DNA of 13,086 nucleotides, taken from contig DLVL01000100.1 in assembly GCA_003444085.1 (NCBI GenBank), positions 1 to 13,086 on the forward strand. The letters are read 5' to 3'. This document shows, piece by piece, positions 7,280-13,086 of this stretch. The position numbers and the translations under genes were made by a program. Source of the stretch: Kosmotogaceae bacterium (lineage in GTDB: Bacteria; Thermotogota; Thermotogae; Petrotogales; Kosmotogaceae). The notes below the pieces were generated by a model. The model worked only from the letters and a program-made list of their open reading frames with translations, made no database searches and was not told the DNA's origin. The number at the start of each line of letters is the position of its first letter. Position 1 is the first letter of the stretch.

Positions 7280-7309
7280 ATTATAGTGCTTGAAGATCAG
7301 CATGATCAA
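7280..7309 (-). promoter_or_regulatory. Sigma-70-type promoter of the sugar operon
   Basis: On the minus strand TTGATC (7309-7304) and a perfect TATAAT (7285-7280) are 18 bases apart. The start of transcription should fall near 7273, inside the tandem operator. The leader before the regulator's TTG start would be about 34 bases. Confidence 0.75.
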
Positions 7310-7400
7310 ATTCAGTCAATCAGATTCCTGCCTGCTGACAAGAAATTATTCATGAAGAAGGATGTAGATCTTCCTGAAATGCAGGGAAGCTACATAAGAG

Positions 7401-7814
7401 TTATGACTTTATTCCGAGAAGCAGAGATGAAGTCGCGACAACTTTTTCTTCAACAAGTGCAGTTGCATCAACAGTAACGACTCTCATCCTTCGAGCTTTC
7501 ACTCTTACATGGTAAAGGAGCCGATTTCCTGGTTTGACTTCTGCTCTGAATCGAACCTTGTCGATACCCAGGAAGAGTGGTATGGCTGAGGTTTGCCCGA
7601 GCAGAAGAATGCCGGCTGTCTGAGCAAGGCCCTCAACAATGAGGACACCAGGATAGACAGGATAATCAGGGAAGTGTCCTTGAAAAACCGGGTCATCGGG
7701 ATTGATATCTCTATAGGCTTTTATGTTGTCTTCTTCCTCTTCAAGTACCCCGTCAACCAGTAAGAACGGCGAGCGGTGTGGTATTCGTGACTTCACAAAC
7801 TCCTGATCCTTCAA
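7401..7814 (-). CDS. fabZ: 3-hydroxyacyl-ACP dehydratase FabZ
   Basis: A hot-dog fold dehydratase of 137 residues that removes water from 3-hydroxyacyl-ACP to give trans-2-enoyl-ACP in the elongation cycle. The signature is clear: IPHRSPFLLVDGV near the start, then GHFPDYPVYPGVLIVEGLAQ with catalytic His47 and Glu61, spaced as in E. coli FabZ (54 and 68). The open frame continues upstream to 8114, but those 100 codons run antisense through the promoter region and into fabH. TTG 7814 has GAGGAGGT 8 bases upstream and gives the normal family length. It is transcribed away from the fabH operon even though the cycle needs both. The next gene on its strand is the LacI-type regulator, 160 bases on, which has its own promoter. 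The product completes the cycle of FabG (before) and FabK (after). Function is secure; the TTG start is very likely. Confidence 0.95.
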   Translation of the reverse strand: MKDQEFVKSRIPHRSPFLLVDGVLEEEEDNIKAYRDINPDDPVFQGHFPDYPVYPGVLIVEGLAQTAGILLLGQTSAIPLFLGIDKVRFRAEVKPGNRLLYHVRVKARRMRVVTVDATALVEEKVVATSSLLLGIKS

Positions 7815-7822
7815 GCTGTTCG

Positions 7823-7845
7823 ACCTCCTCAAAGTGATTATATCA
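7823..7845 (-). promoter_or_regulatory. fabZ extended -10 promoter and ribosome binding site
   Basis: The minus strand has TGATATAAT (7845-7837), a perfect -10 with the TGn extension; no good -35 is seen 16-18 bases above it, as is common for extended -10 promoters. The expected start near 7830 coincides with the Shine-Dalgarno sequence GAGGAGGT (7830-7823), so the leader would be only about 16 bases and the message would begin almost at its ribosome site. Confidence 0.6.
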
Positions 7846-7849
7846 GGAG

Positions 7850-7896
7850 TCGGAATCCGAACGTAATCATATGATAGCGAACGAATCTCGAACGAA
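7850..7896. repeat. Cluster of short palindromes and an 11-bp-phased direct repeat in the fabZ/fabH divergent region
   Basis: Between the two divergent genes lie an inverted repeat TCGGA-A-TCCGA (7850-7860), a perfect 10-bp palindrome ATCATATGAT (7866-7875), and a direct repeat CGAACGAA at 7878-7885 and 7889-7896. The direct repeat has an 11-base period, about one helical turn. These are candidate regulator sites for fatty acid synthesis genes, but I match none of them to a known operator such as FapR or FadR/FabT sites. Confidence 0.4.
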
Positions 7897-7923
7897 CAAG
7901 TCTCTGAGAACACTGGCATACCT

Positions 7924-7952
7924 TTGCTAACAAATCCTGAGGCGACTGTCAT
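7924..7952 (+). promoter_or_regulatory. Possible promoter of the fabH-fabF operon
   Basis: TTGCTA (7924-7929) and TGTCAT (7947-7952) are 17 bases apart and each matches four of six consensus bases. The expected start would be around 7959, giving a leader of about 15 bases before fabH. The match is weak. An alternative -10, TATGAT at 7870-7875, has no acceptable -35. Confidence 0.3.
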
Positions 7953-7973
7953 TCGCCAGATTGGGGGATTACA

Positions 7974-8954
7974 ATGGGAACCATCATTGCTGGAACCGGT
8001 TCTTATCTTCCGAGCAGGGTTGTTCCGAACTGTGAGCTTGAGAAAGAGCTTGGGCTGCCCGAGAACTGGATATTCAGAAGAACCGGGATCATTGAACGTA
8101 GATATGCTGATCAAGAGACTGTTCTTTCAATGGCTATTGAGGCTTCTGTAAGAGCTATCGGAGAAGAGACAGGGGATATTGGTCTTGTCGTTGCACATTC
8201 GTCAACGCGTAGAAGAGCTTTTCCTTCCATGGCAAATGAAGTATCTGGAGTGCTCGGTATCAAGCCAAAGATTGCTTTTGACATTGCATCGGGGTGTGTG
8301 GGTTTCTTACAGGGATTTCTCACTGCCACTTCATACATGGAACGCTTCAAAATCGATCTTGGTCTAGTTGTGGCTTCTGAGGAGCTGAGCAGGTATGTAG
8401 ATACATCTGACCGGGATACGTCGATTCTCTTTGGCGATGGCGCGGGGGCTGTCCTGCTCAAAAAGTGCAGGGGCACGGACGTTCTTCTTGAGAGTGATTC
8501 CGGCACGGAAGGCGCACTGGGAGACTCTCTTTCATTGGAGGTTGGTACTGAGGCTAAAATGAGAATGAACGGTGGTGAAGTTTACAAATTCGCTGTCCGC
8601 ACACTCGTTGATTCTGTCAGGAGAGTGCTTGAACGGAGCGTTATGACAGTGAATGATGTGGATGCTCTTGTTCCACACCAGTCAAACGGGCGTATCCTTC
8701 AGGCAGCTAACAAACATCTTGGCTTTCCTGAAGAGAGGATTCTTTCAGACCTAGCCTATCTGGGTAACACAGGTTCGGCTTCTATACCCATAACACTTGA
8801 CAGAGCGAACAGGCAGGGGATAATAGCTCAAGAAGACACTCTGCTTTTTGTCAGTTACGGAGCCGGTATGAGCTGGAGCACAGTTCTAACCGAGTGGATT
8901 TCGAGAAAGGAGGATCATAGTTGCATTCTGAAAACCGCGTTTCAAGGATACTGA
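7974..8954 (+). CDS. fabH: 3-oxoacyl-ACP synthase III (KAS III) FabH
   Basis: This 326-residue thiolase-fold enzyme starts fatty acid chains by condensing an acyl-CoA primer with malonyl-ACP. The Cys-His-Asn triad of KAS III is present: Cys108 (FDIASGCVGF), His235 (VPHQSNGRI) and Asn265 (GNTGSASIP). Other family landmarks are the start GTIIAGTGSYLPSRVV, WIFRRTGIIERR and FGDGAGAVLL. The start ATG 7974 follows GGGGG at 7963-7967. The core ends at about VSYGAGMSWSTVLTEW; the last 17 or so residues run past the usual end and are encoded where the gene overlaps fabK by 34 bases. It heads the plus-strand operon fabH-fabK-fabD-fabG-acpP-fabF. Primer choice (acetyl-CoA versus branched primers) cannot be read from the sequence. 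The identification as FabH rather than another KAS III-like synthase rests on both motifs and context. Confidence 0.95.
   Translation: MGTIIAGTGSYLPSRVVPNCELEKELGLPENWIFRRTGIIERRYADQETVLSMAIEASVRAIGEETGDIGLVVAHSSTRRRAFPSMANEVSGVLGIKPKIAFDIASGCVGFLQGFLTATSYMERFKIDLGLVVASEELSRYVDTSDRDTSILFGDGAGAVLLKKCRGTDVLLESDSGTEGALGDSLSLEVGTEAKMRMNGGEVYKFAVRTLVDSVRRVLERSVMTVNDVDALVPHQSNGRILQAANKHLGFPEERILSDLAYLGNTGSASIPITLDRANRQGIIAQEDTLLFVSYGAGMSWSTVLTEWISRKEDHSCILKTAFQGY
8906..8914 (+). promoter_or_regulatory. Ribosome binding site of fabK, inside fabH
   Basis: AAAGGAGGA lies within the last codons of fabH and is placed 6 bases before TTG 8921. Its strength supports the TTG as the true fabK start despite the 34-base overlap. 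Confidence 0.75.
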
Positions 8955-9871
8955 ATACTGATTATCCAATCATCCAGGGGGGAATGGCATGGGCATCTGA
9001 TCCCATTCTCACTGCTGCTGTCTCGAATGCAGGAGGGCTGGGTATGCTGGCCTCTGGGAGTATGAATGCCGAAGACCTCTCACTAGAGATTGAAAAGACC
9101 AGAACACTTACAGAAAGAGCCTTTGGCGTGAATGTTATGATGCTGTCACCGCATCTTCATGAGATCATAGATCTTCTCGTGCAGGAAAGAGTACATCTGG
9201 TAACACTCGGTGCGGGTAATTCGGGAAAGGTCATTGGGAAGCTCAAGAGTGCCGGGATTGTGGTTGCGCCGGTAATTGCATCTGTTGCAATGGCACGCAG
9301 AGCAGAATCTGTCGGCGCTGACATGGTGATTGCTGAAGGCATGGAGGCAGGTGGACATATAGGAAGGGTTACAACAATGGCACTCGTGCCACAGGTAGCA
9401 GATGCTATACAGATTCCGGTTGTTGCCGCAGGAGGAATTGCAGATGGAAGAGGAATGGCCGCTGCCTTCTGTCTTGGAGCTGAAGGAGTCCAGATGGGGA
9501 CGAGGTTTGTCTGTTCCGTGGAGTGTCAAGTTCACGAAAACTATAAGGAAAGACTCGTCAAGGCGTCTGAGCTGGATGCAATCATTGCGGGTGTCGGGTC
9601 AGGACACCCGATCAGGTGCCTCAGGAATAGCCTTACAAGGAAGATAGATGTAATGGAGAAGAGAGGGGCAGAGTTTGAGGAGATTGAGAGGATTGCAGTC
9701 GGAGGATTGAGAAGAGCAGTCAAGGAGGGTGATATGGATAACGGGTCGGTCATGGCAGGGCAGATCTGTGGACTTGTGAAAGAGATCGTTCCTGTTGATA
9801 AAATCATCCGTTCGATGATAGAAGAATTCACTCACATTTTCCGAGATCATTCCGGGGGGAGTCTCTCATGA
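8921..9871 (+). CDS. fabK: Enoyl-ACP reductase II, FMN-dependent, FabK
   Basis: A TIM-barrel flavoprotein of 316 residues related to nitronate monooxygenases. It reduces trans-2-enoyl-ACP with NAD(P)H in the last step of each elongation round. It shows IIQGGMAWASDP and VSNAGGLGMLASG near the N-terminus, FGVNVMML, and EGMEAGGHIG with the catalytic histidine at 146 (His144 in the Streptococcus enzyme). The FMN-phosphate site reads AAGGIADGRGMAAAFCLGAEGVQMGTRF. The fab-operon position and close FabK-like sequence favour reductase over nitronate monooxygenase. The start is TTG 8921 with a strong Shine-Dalgarno sequence inside fabH; the stop overlaps the fabD start by 4 bases (ATGA). No FabI-type reductase is in the window, so FabK is the cluster's enoyl reductase, which family knowledge links to insensitivity to FabI inhibitors such as triclosan. 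Confidence 0.95.
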   Translation: MHSENRVSRILNTDYPIIQGGMAWASDPILTAAVSNAGGLGMLASGSMNAEDLSLEIEKTRTLTERAFGVNVMMLSPHLHEIIDLLVQERVHLVTLGAGNSGKVIGKLKSAGIVVAPVIASVAMARRAESVGADMVIAEGMEAGGHIGRVTTMALVPQVADAIQIPVVAAGGIADGRGMAAAFCLGAEGVQMGTRFVCSVECQVHENYKERLVKASELDAIIAGVGSGHPIRCLRNSLTRKIDVMEKRGAEFEEIERIAVGGLRRAVKEGDMDNGSVMAGQICGLVKEIVPVDKIIRSMIEEFTHIFRDHSGGSLS

Positions 9872-10803
9872 TTGCATGGATGTTTCCGGGACAGGGTGCG
9901 CAGTATGTCGGAATGGCAGGTGATCTTCTTTCTTCAGACGACACTGTATGCGGTGCACTAGAAGATATCGAAGAACGCCTGGGAGTGGATATAGCCCGCA
10001 TAATGCAGAACGGTCCAGAAGAACAGCTAAGACTGACCGAGAATGCACAGCCAGCAATACTACTTCACAGTGTTCTTTCAGCAAGGAGAGCAATTGAAAA
10101 AGGTTTCAGGCCAGACTTTCTTCTGGGGCAGAGTCTAGGAGAGTATTCGGCGCTGGTAGTATCTGGAGCGATGGATCTTGCTGATGCTGTTGAGATAGTT
10201 AGACTCAGAGGAAAACTGATGCAGCAGGTAGTTCCTGAAGGGAAAGGAGCGATGGCAGCGATCATCGGCCTTGGTGCTGAAGCCACAAGTAAGATCTGCA
10301 ATGAGATCGGATCAGAGGATGAGATATGTATTTCCAATTACAATGCTCCTGAACAGGTTGTTGTTTCTGGTCTGCGGGAATATGTGGAGAAGGCAGCAGA
10401 AAAGGCTGGCGAGAGCGGAGCGAGAAAAGTAGTGATGCTTGGTGTTAGCGCGCCATTTCACACAAAGCTCCTTGCTCCTGCTGGTGAATCTCTTCGAAAG
10501 AGATTGCAGATGATTGAAATCAGGCCACCGTCCGTTCCTGTAATATCCAATGTTTCTGCACAGCCTGTCCCACAAAGCAAAGAAGGCATTATCGAACTCC
10601 TTGTCAGACAGGTATCTTCGCCAGTCAGGTGGGAGGAGAGTATAAAGTACCTTGTCGGAAACAGTGTGGATTCTTTTGTCGAGTTTGGACCCGGTGCAAG
10701 TCTTTCAGGACTCGTCAGGAAGATAGACAACAAGGCCAAGGCCCATCCCACTGATCGCAAGGATATTGCAGCAGTCATGAATGAGGTGTATCCAAATGTC
10801 TAG
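9868..10803 (+). CDS. fabD: Malonyl-CoA:ACP transacylase FabD
   Basis: This 311-residue acyltransferase moves malonyl groups from CoA to the ACP phosphopantetheine and so feeds FabH and FabF. Motifs in order are FPGQGAQYVGM (residues 6-16), LTENAQPAILLHSV, the nucleophile elbow GQSLGEYSAL with Ser89, Arg114 in VRLRGKLMQ that binds the malonyl carboxylate, and the catalytic His198 in APFHTKLL. The residue before the serine is Gln, where many FabD enzymes have His (GHSLGE); the serine, arginine and catalytic histidine are all kept, so activity is expected. ATG 9868 follows GGGGGGA and overlaps the fabK stop (ATGA). The gene ends inside the start of fabG with an 8-base overlap. Identity is secure from motifs and operon position. 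Confidence 0.96.
   Translation: MIAWMFPGQGAQYVGMAGDLLSSDDTVCGALEDIEERLGVDIARIMQNGPEEQLRLTENAQPAILLHSVLSARRAIEKGFRPDFLLGQSLGEYSALVVSGAMDLADAVEIVRLRGKLMQQVVPEGKGAMAAIIGLGAEATSKICNEIGSEDEICISNYNAPEQVVVSGLREYVEKAAEKAGESGARKVVMLGVSAPFHTKLLAPAGESLRKRLQMIEIRPPSVPVISNVSAQPVPQSKEGIIELLVRQVSSPVRWEESIKYLVGNSVDSFVEFGPGASLSGLVRKIDNKAKAHPTDRKDIAAVMNEVYPNV
10783..10788 (+). promoter_or_regulatory. Ribosome binding site that sets the fabG start
   Basis: GAGGTG lies 7 bases before ATG 10796. The alternative in-frame ATG at 10781 overlaps this site and has no Shine-Dalgarno sequence of its own. Confidence 0.7.
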
Positions 10804-11524
10804 AATAGCGCTGGTAACAGGTGGCACAGGAGGAATAGGAAAGGCAATCGTGAACACGCTGGTGGAAGATGGAATGAAGGTGGCGTTCACGTACAACTCA
10901 AACACAGAAGAATCTGAAGAGATCGAAGGCAGGTTTGGGAGAGACCAAACAAAGGCATTCAAGTGTGATATTTCCAATACAGATGAGATCAAGAAACTCG
11001 TAGATGATGTCTCAAGTGCTTTTGGTACTGTCGAAGTACTTGTCAACAATGCCGGTATTAGTAAAAACAGGCTCGTCTTGAGGACGAGTATGGAAGACTG
11101 GAAGAGAGTAATGGAAGTCAATCTTGATGGAGCTTTTGCTCTCACACAGGCCATTCTGCCGGGAATGATAAAGAAGAGGTGGGGAAGGATCATTTTCGTA
11201 TCGTCTGTTGCTGGACTTATGGGGAATGTGGGCCAAGCCAGCTATGCTTCTTCCAAGGCGGCACTTGTTGGTCTTGCAAAGACAGTAGCACGAGAAGTTT
11301 CATCCAGAAGCATCACCTGCAATGTTGTTGCTCCAGGACTGATCAACACAACGATGACCAGGGAAATCAGAGAGGAGTATATGAAAAGATTGATGGAGAT
11401 AATCCCCCTGAAACGGTTGGGCACACCCGAAGAAGTGGCCTCTCTCGTCTCCTATCTTTCGGGAGATACGGCTTCTTATATAACAGGTCAGGTGCTGGTT
11501 GTCGACGGGGGACTGTCAATGTAA
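10796..11524 (+). CDS. fabG: 3-oxoacyl-ACP reductase FabG
   Basis: A short-chain dehydrogenase of 242 residues that reduces 3-oxoacyl-ACP to 3-hydroxyacyl-ACP with NADPH. The cofactor site is TGGTGGIG (residues 8-15), the NNAG motif is at 84-87, and the catalytic set is Asn109 (MEVNLDG), Ser137 (FVSSVAG), Tyr150 and Lys154 (YASSK). The C-terminus has PLKRLGTPEEVASLVSYL and ITGQVLVVDGG, as in E. coli FabG. I chose ATG 10796 over the in-frame ATG 10781 because of GAGGTG placed 7 bases upstream and because MSRIALVTGG is the normal FabG beginning; the longer form only adds MRCIQ. It overlaps the end of fabD by 8 bases and is followed by acpP after 31 bases. It supplies the substrate for FabZ. The length is normal and all key residues are present. 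Confidence 0.95.
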   Translation: MSRIALVTGGTGGIGKAIVNTLVEDGMKVAFTYNSNTEESEEIEGRFGRDQTKAFKCDISNTDEIKKLVDDVSSAFGTVEVLVNNAGISKNRLVLRTSMEDWKRVMEVNLDGAFALTQAILPGMIKKRWGRIIFVSSVAGLMGNVGQASYASSKAALVGLAKTVAREVSSRSITCNVVAPGLINTTMTREIREEYMKRLMEIIPLKRLGTPEEVASLVSYLSGDTASYITGQVLVVDGGLSM

Positions 11525-11555
11525 AAATGACAACTAAGAGAAGGAGGAAAGAATC

Positions 11556-11789
11556 ATGGAAGAGAAAGTGAAAGAGATTATTGCGGAACAGCTGGGACTT
11601 GAGTTGGAAGAAATCAAGCTCGATTCGAGATTTGTTGAAGATCTCGGTGCTGATTCACTTGACCTGGTGGACCTTGTAATGAAGCTTGAAGATGAGTTCG
11701 AAGTCTCCATAGACGATGAAAAGGCGAGCAATCTCAGAACGGTGAAGGATGCACTTAATTTCATCGAAAAGCTTTCCCGTGCTGTATGA
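11556..11789 (+). CDS. acpP: Acyl carrier protein
   Basis: A small acidic protein of 77 residues that carries growing acyl chains through all steps of fatty acid synthesis. The phosphopantetheine attachment site is Ser35 in DLGADSLDLVDLVMKLEDEF, the standard ACP helix II motif. The fold has four short helices with many Glu/Asp residues for docking to the Fab enzymes. Its start ATG 11556 has AAGGAGG a few bases upstream, the best Shine-Dalgarno match in this operon, in keeping with the high ACP amounts cells need. The gap of 31 bases after fabG is the widest in the plus-strand operon. Its stop overlaps the fabF start (ATGA). The modifying enzyme AcpS is not in the window. Confidence 0.97.
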   Translation: MEEKVKEIIAEQLGLELEEIKLDSRFVEDLGADSLDLVDLVMKLEDEFEVSIDDEKASNLRTVKDALNFIEKLSRAV

Positions 11790-13018
11790 GACGACGTGCT
11801 GTGGTAACGGGGCTTGGTGTCATAAGCCCCGTTGGTAACAATGTCGACGATTTCTGGAACAACATTGTCTCTGGTGTTTCCGGTATTGACTGGGTGAAAG
11901 CATTCGAGTCTGATGGTTATCCGTCAAGAGTTGCAGGAGAAGTGAAAAACTTCGATCCAACTGCATACATGGACAGAAAAGAGGCGCGGAGAACATCACG
12001 TTTCATTCAATTTGCTGTCGCAAGTTCAGGAGACGCGGTTGCAGATAGTCGCTTATCTGAGGATCTTCTGCGTTCAGAGAAGGTTGCTGTCATATATGGT
12101 GTCGGGATGGGTGGAATGGATTTCCTTGAAGCTCAACACTGTGTACTCCTTGAGAAGGGGCCACAAAGGGTGAGTCCATTTATGATTCCCATGTCCATTC
12201 CGAATATGGCCGCTGGAACACTGGCTGTGAAATACGGTTGTACGGGAAAGAACCTGACAATCGTGACAGCATGTGCAGCCAGCACGAACGCCATAGGCGA
12301 GGCCATGAAGATGATCCGTAACGGAGAAGCAGACCTCGTTATCAGTGGAGGTTCAGAGTCGACCGTTACGCCGCTTTCATTTGCAGGTTTTGGTTCCATG
12401 ACAGCGCTGTCGAAATCTCCACCAGAAAAAGCAAGCCGTCCATTCGACAAGAACAGGGACGGGTTCGTGATTGCGGAAGGTTCAGCAACGTTAATCATTG
12501 AAGAACTGGAGCACGCGAAAAAGCGAAATGCACCTATCTATGCGGAGATTCTGGGATACGGCACAAGTGATGATGCAACTCATATAACCGCTCCTGACAC
12601 AAATGGCAGAGGGGCCATCGCATCAATGAGATCTGCACTTGAAGACGCAGATATCGAAGCAGGAATGGTCGATTATATTAATGCGCACGGCACATCCACG
12701 CCTTTGAACGATGTTGTCGAAACTCGTGCAATAAAGACAGTGTTTGGGAAGGAAACTCCCCCCAGCATCAGTTCGACCAAGTCTATGCACGGACATGCAC
12801 TTGGTGCCGCTGGAGCTATAGAAGCTGTTGCAACTATACTCGCAATGAATAATGGATGGGTTCCGCCCACAATCAATTATGAAACACCAGATCCAGAATG
12901 TGATCTGAACTACACACCAAATAAGGCGATCAAGAAAAGTATCAATTATGCATTAAGCAACTCATTTGGTTTCGGTGGTCATAACGCGACACTCATTTTC
13001 AGGAACTTCGCTGAGTGA
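11786..13018 (+). CDS. fabF: 3-oxoacyl-ACP synthase II (KAS II) FabF
   Basis: A condensing enzyme of 410 residues that elongates acyl-ACP with malonyl-ACP. It has the Cys-His-His triad: Cys163 (VTACAAST), His301 (NAHGTSTPLND) and His337 (TKSMHGHALGAAG), with Lys332 conserved in the last motif. The gating segment SNSFGFGGHN near residue 396 matches the Phe400 loop of E. coli FabF. The start MRRRAVVTGLG is that of normal FabF proteins. ATG 11786 overlaps the acpP stop (ATGA), but no Shine-Dalgarno sequence is seen in the preceding 15 bases, so translation probably depends on ribosomes finishing acpP. It is the last gene of the operon in this window; a large hairpin follows. With no FabB in view, FabF is likely the main elongation synthase. 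All catalytic residues are present and the length is typical. Confidence 0.97.
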   Translation: MRRRAVVTGLGVISPVGNNVDDFWNNIVSGVSGIDWVKAFESDGYPSRVAGEVKNFDPTAYMDRKEARRTSRFIQFAVASSGDAVADSRLSEDLLRSEKVAVIYGVGMGGMDFLEAQHCVLLEKGPQRVSPFMIPMSIPNMAAGTLAVKYGCTGKNLTIVTACAASTNAIGEAMKMIRNGEADLVISGGSESTVTPLSFAGFGSMTALSKSPPEKASRPFDKNRDGFVIAEGSATLIIEELEHAKKRNAPIYAEILGYGTSDDATHITAPDTNGRGAIASMRSALEDADIEAGMVDYINAHGTSTPLNDVVETRAIKTVFGKETPPSISSTKSMHGHALGAAGAIEAVATILAMNNGWVPPTINYETPDPECDLNYTPNKAIKKSINYALSNSFGFGGHNATLIFRNFAE

Positions 13019-13035
13019 AAGCGGAGCCGCGAGTA

Positions 13036-13061
13036 CAGGGGCAGAACACCGTTCTGCCCTG
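13036..13061 (+). terminator. Hairpin after fabF (terminator-like or REP-like, no U tract)
   Basis: Eighteen bases after the fabF stop, CAGGGGCAGAAC and GTTCTGCCCTG form an 11-bp stem with one bulged G and an ACC loop. Flanking GTAC sequences could add weaker pairs. The bases after it (ACGTACAAACAAG) have no U run, so this is not a textbook intrinsic terminator. It may act as an mRNA 3'-end stabiliser or be a copy of an interspersed repeat. The window ends 25 bases later, so what follows is unknown. Confidence 0.5.
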
Positions 13062-13086
13062 ACGTACAAACAAGAGTACTGTAGCG

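Noticed and set aside
7378..7400. A possible terminator after fabZ (CTTCC and GGAAG on the minus strand)
   Set aside because: The stem is only 5 bp with a 10-base loop and no U tract, so it is not convincing.
7815..8114. A 100-codon upstream extension of fabZ on the minus strand, overlapping the fabH start
   Set aside because: It lacks any dehydratase similarity, runs through the fabZ promoter and ribosome site, and lies antisense to the conserved start of fabH. TTG 7814 gives the normal FabZ length.
10705..11193. A 162-codon minus-strand open frame across the fabD/fabG junction
   Set aside because: It is antisense to two conserved enzymes and shows low-complexity Ser/Thr/Leu composition typical of shadow frames.
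1..13086. CRISPR array, insertion sequence, phage, toxin-antitoxin or defence genes
   Set aside because: I found no regularly spaced repeats, transposase or integrase motifs, or unexplained small gene pairs. All coding space is taken by recognised metabolic, transport and copper genes.

Overview
The window is a 13.1 kb chromosomal stretch at medium G+C. Genes are tightly packed, TTG and GTG starts are frequent, arginine is often coded by AGA/AGG, and Shine-Dalgarno sites are strong. It carries an ATPase-less sugar ABC transporter operon, FabK as its enoyl-ACP reductase, and a CsoR-type copper regulator. This combination fits a Thermotogota bacterium of the Mesotoga/Kosmotoga kind. The assignment is inferred from general familiarity and was not tested by a search.

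There are three regions. (1) Positions 1-1441, plus strand: the 3' part of a Cu(I)-exporting P-type ATPase (copA), a small HMA copper chaperone (copZ) and a CsoR copper-sensing repressor, joined by short gaps or overlaps. (2) Positions 1458-7309, minus strand, read right to left: a promoter with a double palindromic operator, a LacI-family regulator, a secreted sugar-binding protein, two ABC permeases and an intracellular GH42 beta-galactosidase. It forms a self-contained uptake and hydrolysis operon for beta-galactosides, but lacks its own ATPase. (3) Positions 7401-13018: a type II fatty acid synthesis cluster. fabZ is on the minus strand, divergent from a plus-strand operon fabH-fabK-fabD-fabG-acpP-fabF.

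In the fatty acid cluster, FabD makes malonyl-ACP, FabH starts chains, FabF elongates them, FabG reduces the ketone, FabZ dehydrates and FabK reduces the enoyl group, all on AcpP. That is a full elongation cycle apart from acetyl-CoA carboxylase and ACP synthase, which are not here. Neighbouring plus-strand genes are mostly coupled by stop/start overlaps.

I see no mobile element, CRISPR array, tRNA or rRNA, and no gene-free stretch above 300 bases. The largest gaps are about 160 bp, at 7240-7400 and 7815-7973, and both hold regulatory sequence. The gene content is conventional, and I found no evidence of an undescribed system. The most interesting signals are regulatory: the tandem operator at 7255-7279, the intercistronic hairpin at 5024-5051, the repeat-rich divergent fabZ/fabH region, and the hairpin after fabF. 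Several natural start sites lie downstream of the longest open frame (copZ, lacI, fabZ, fabG).
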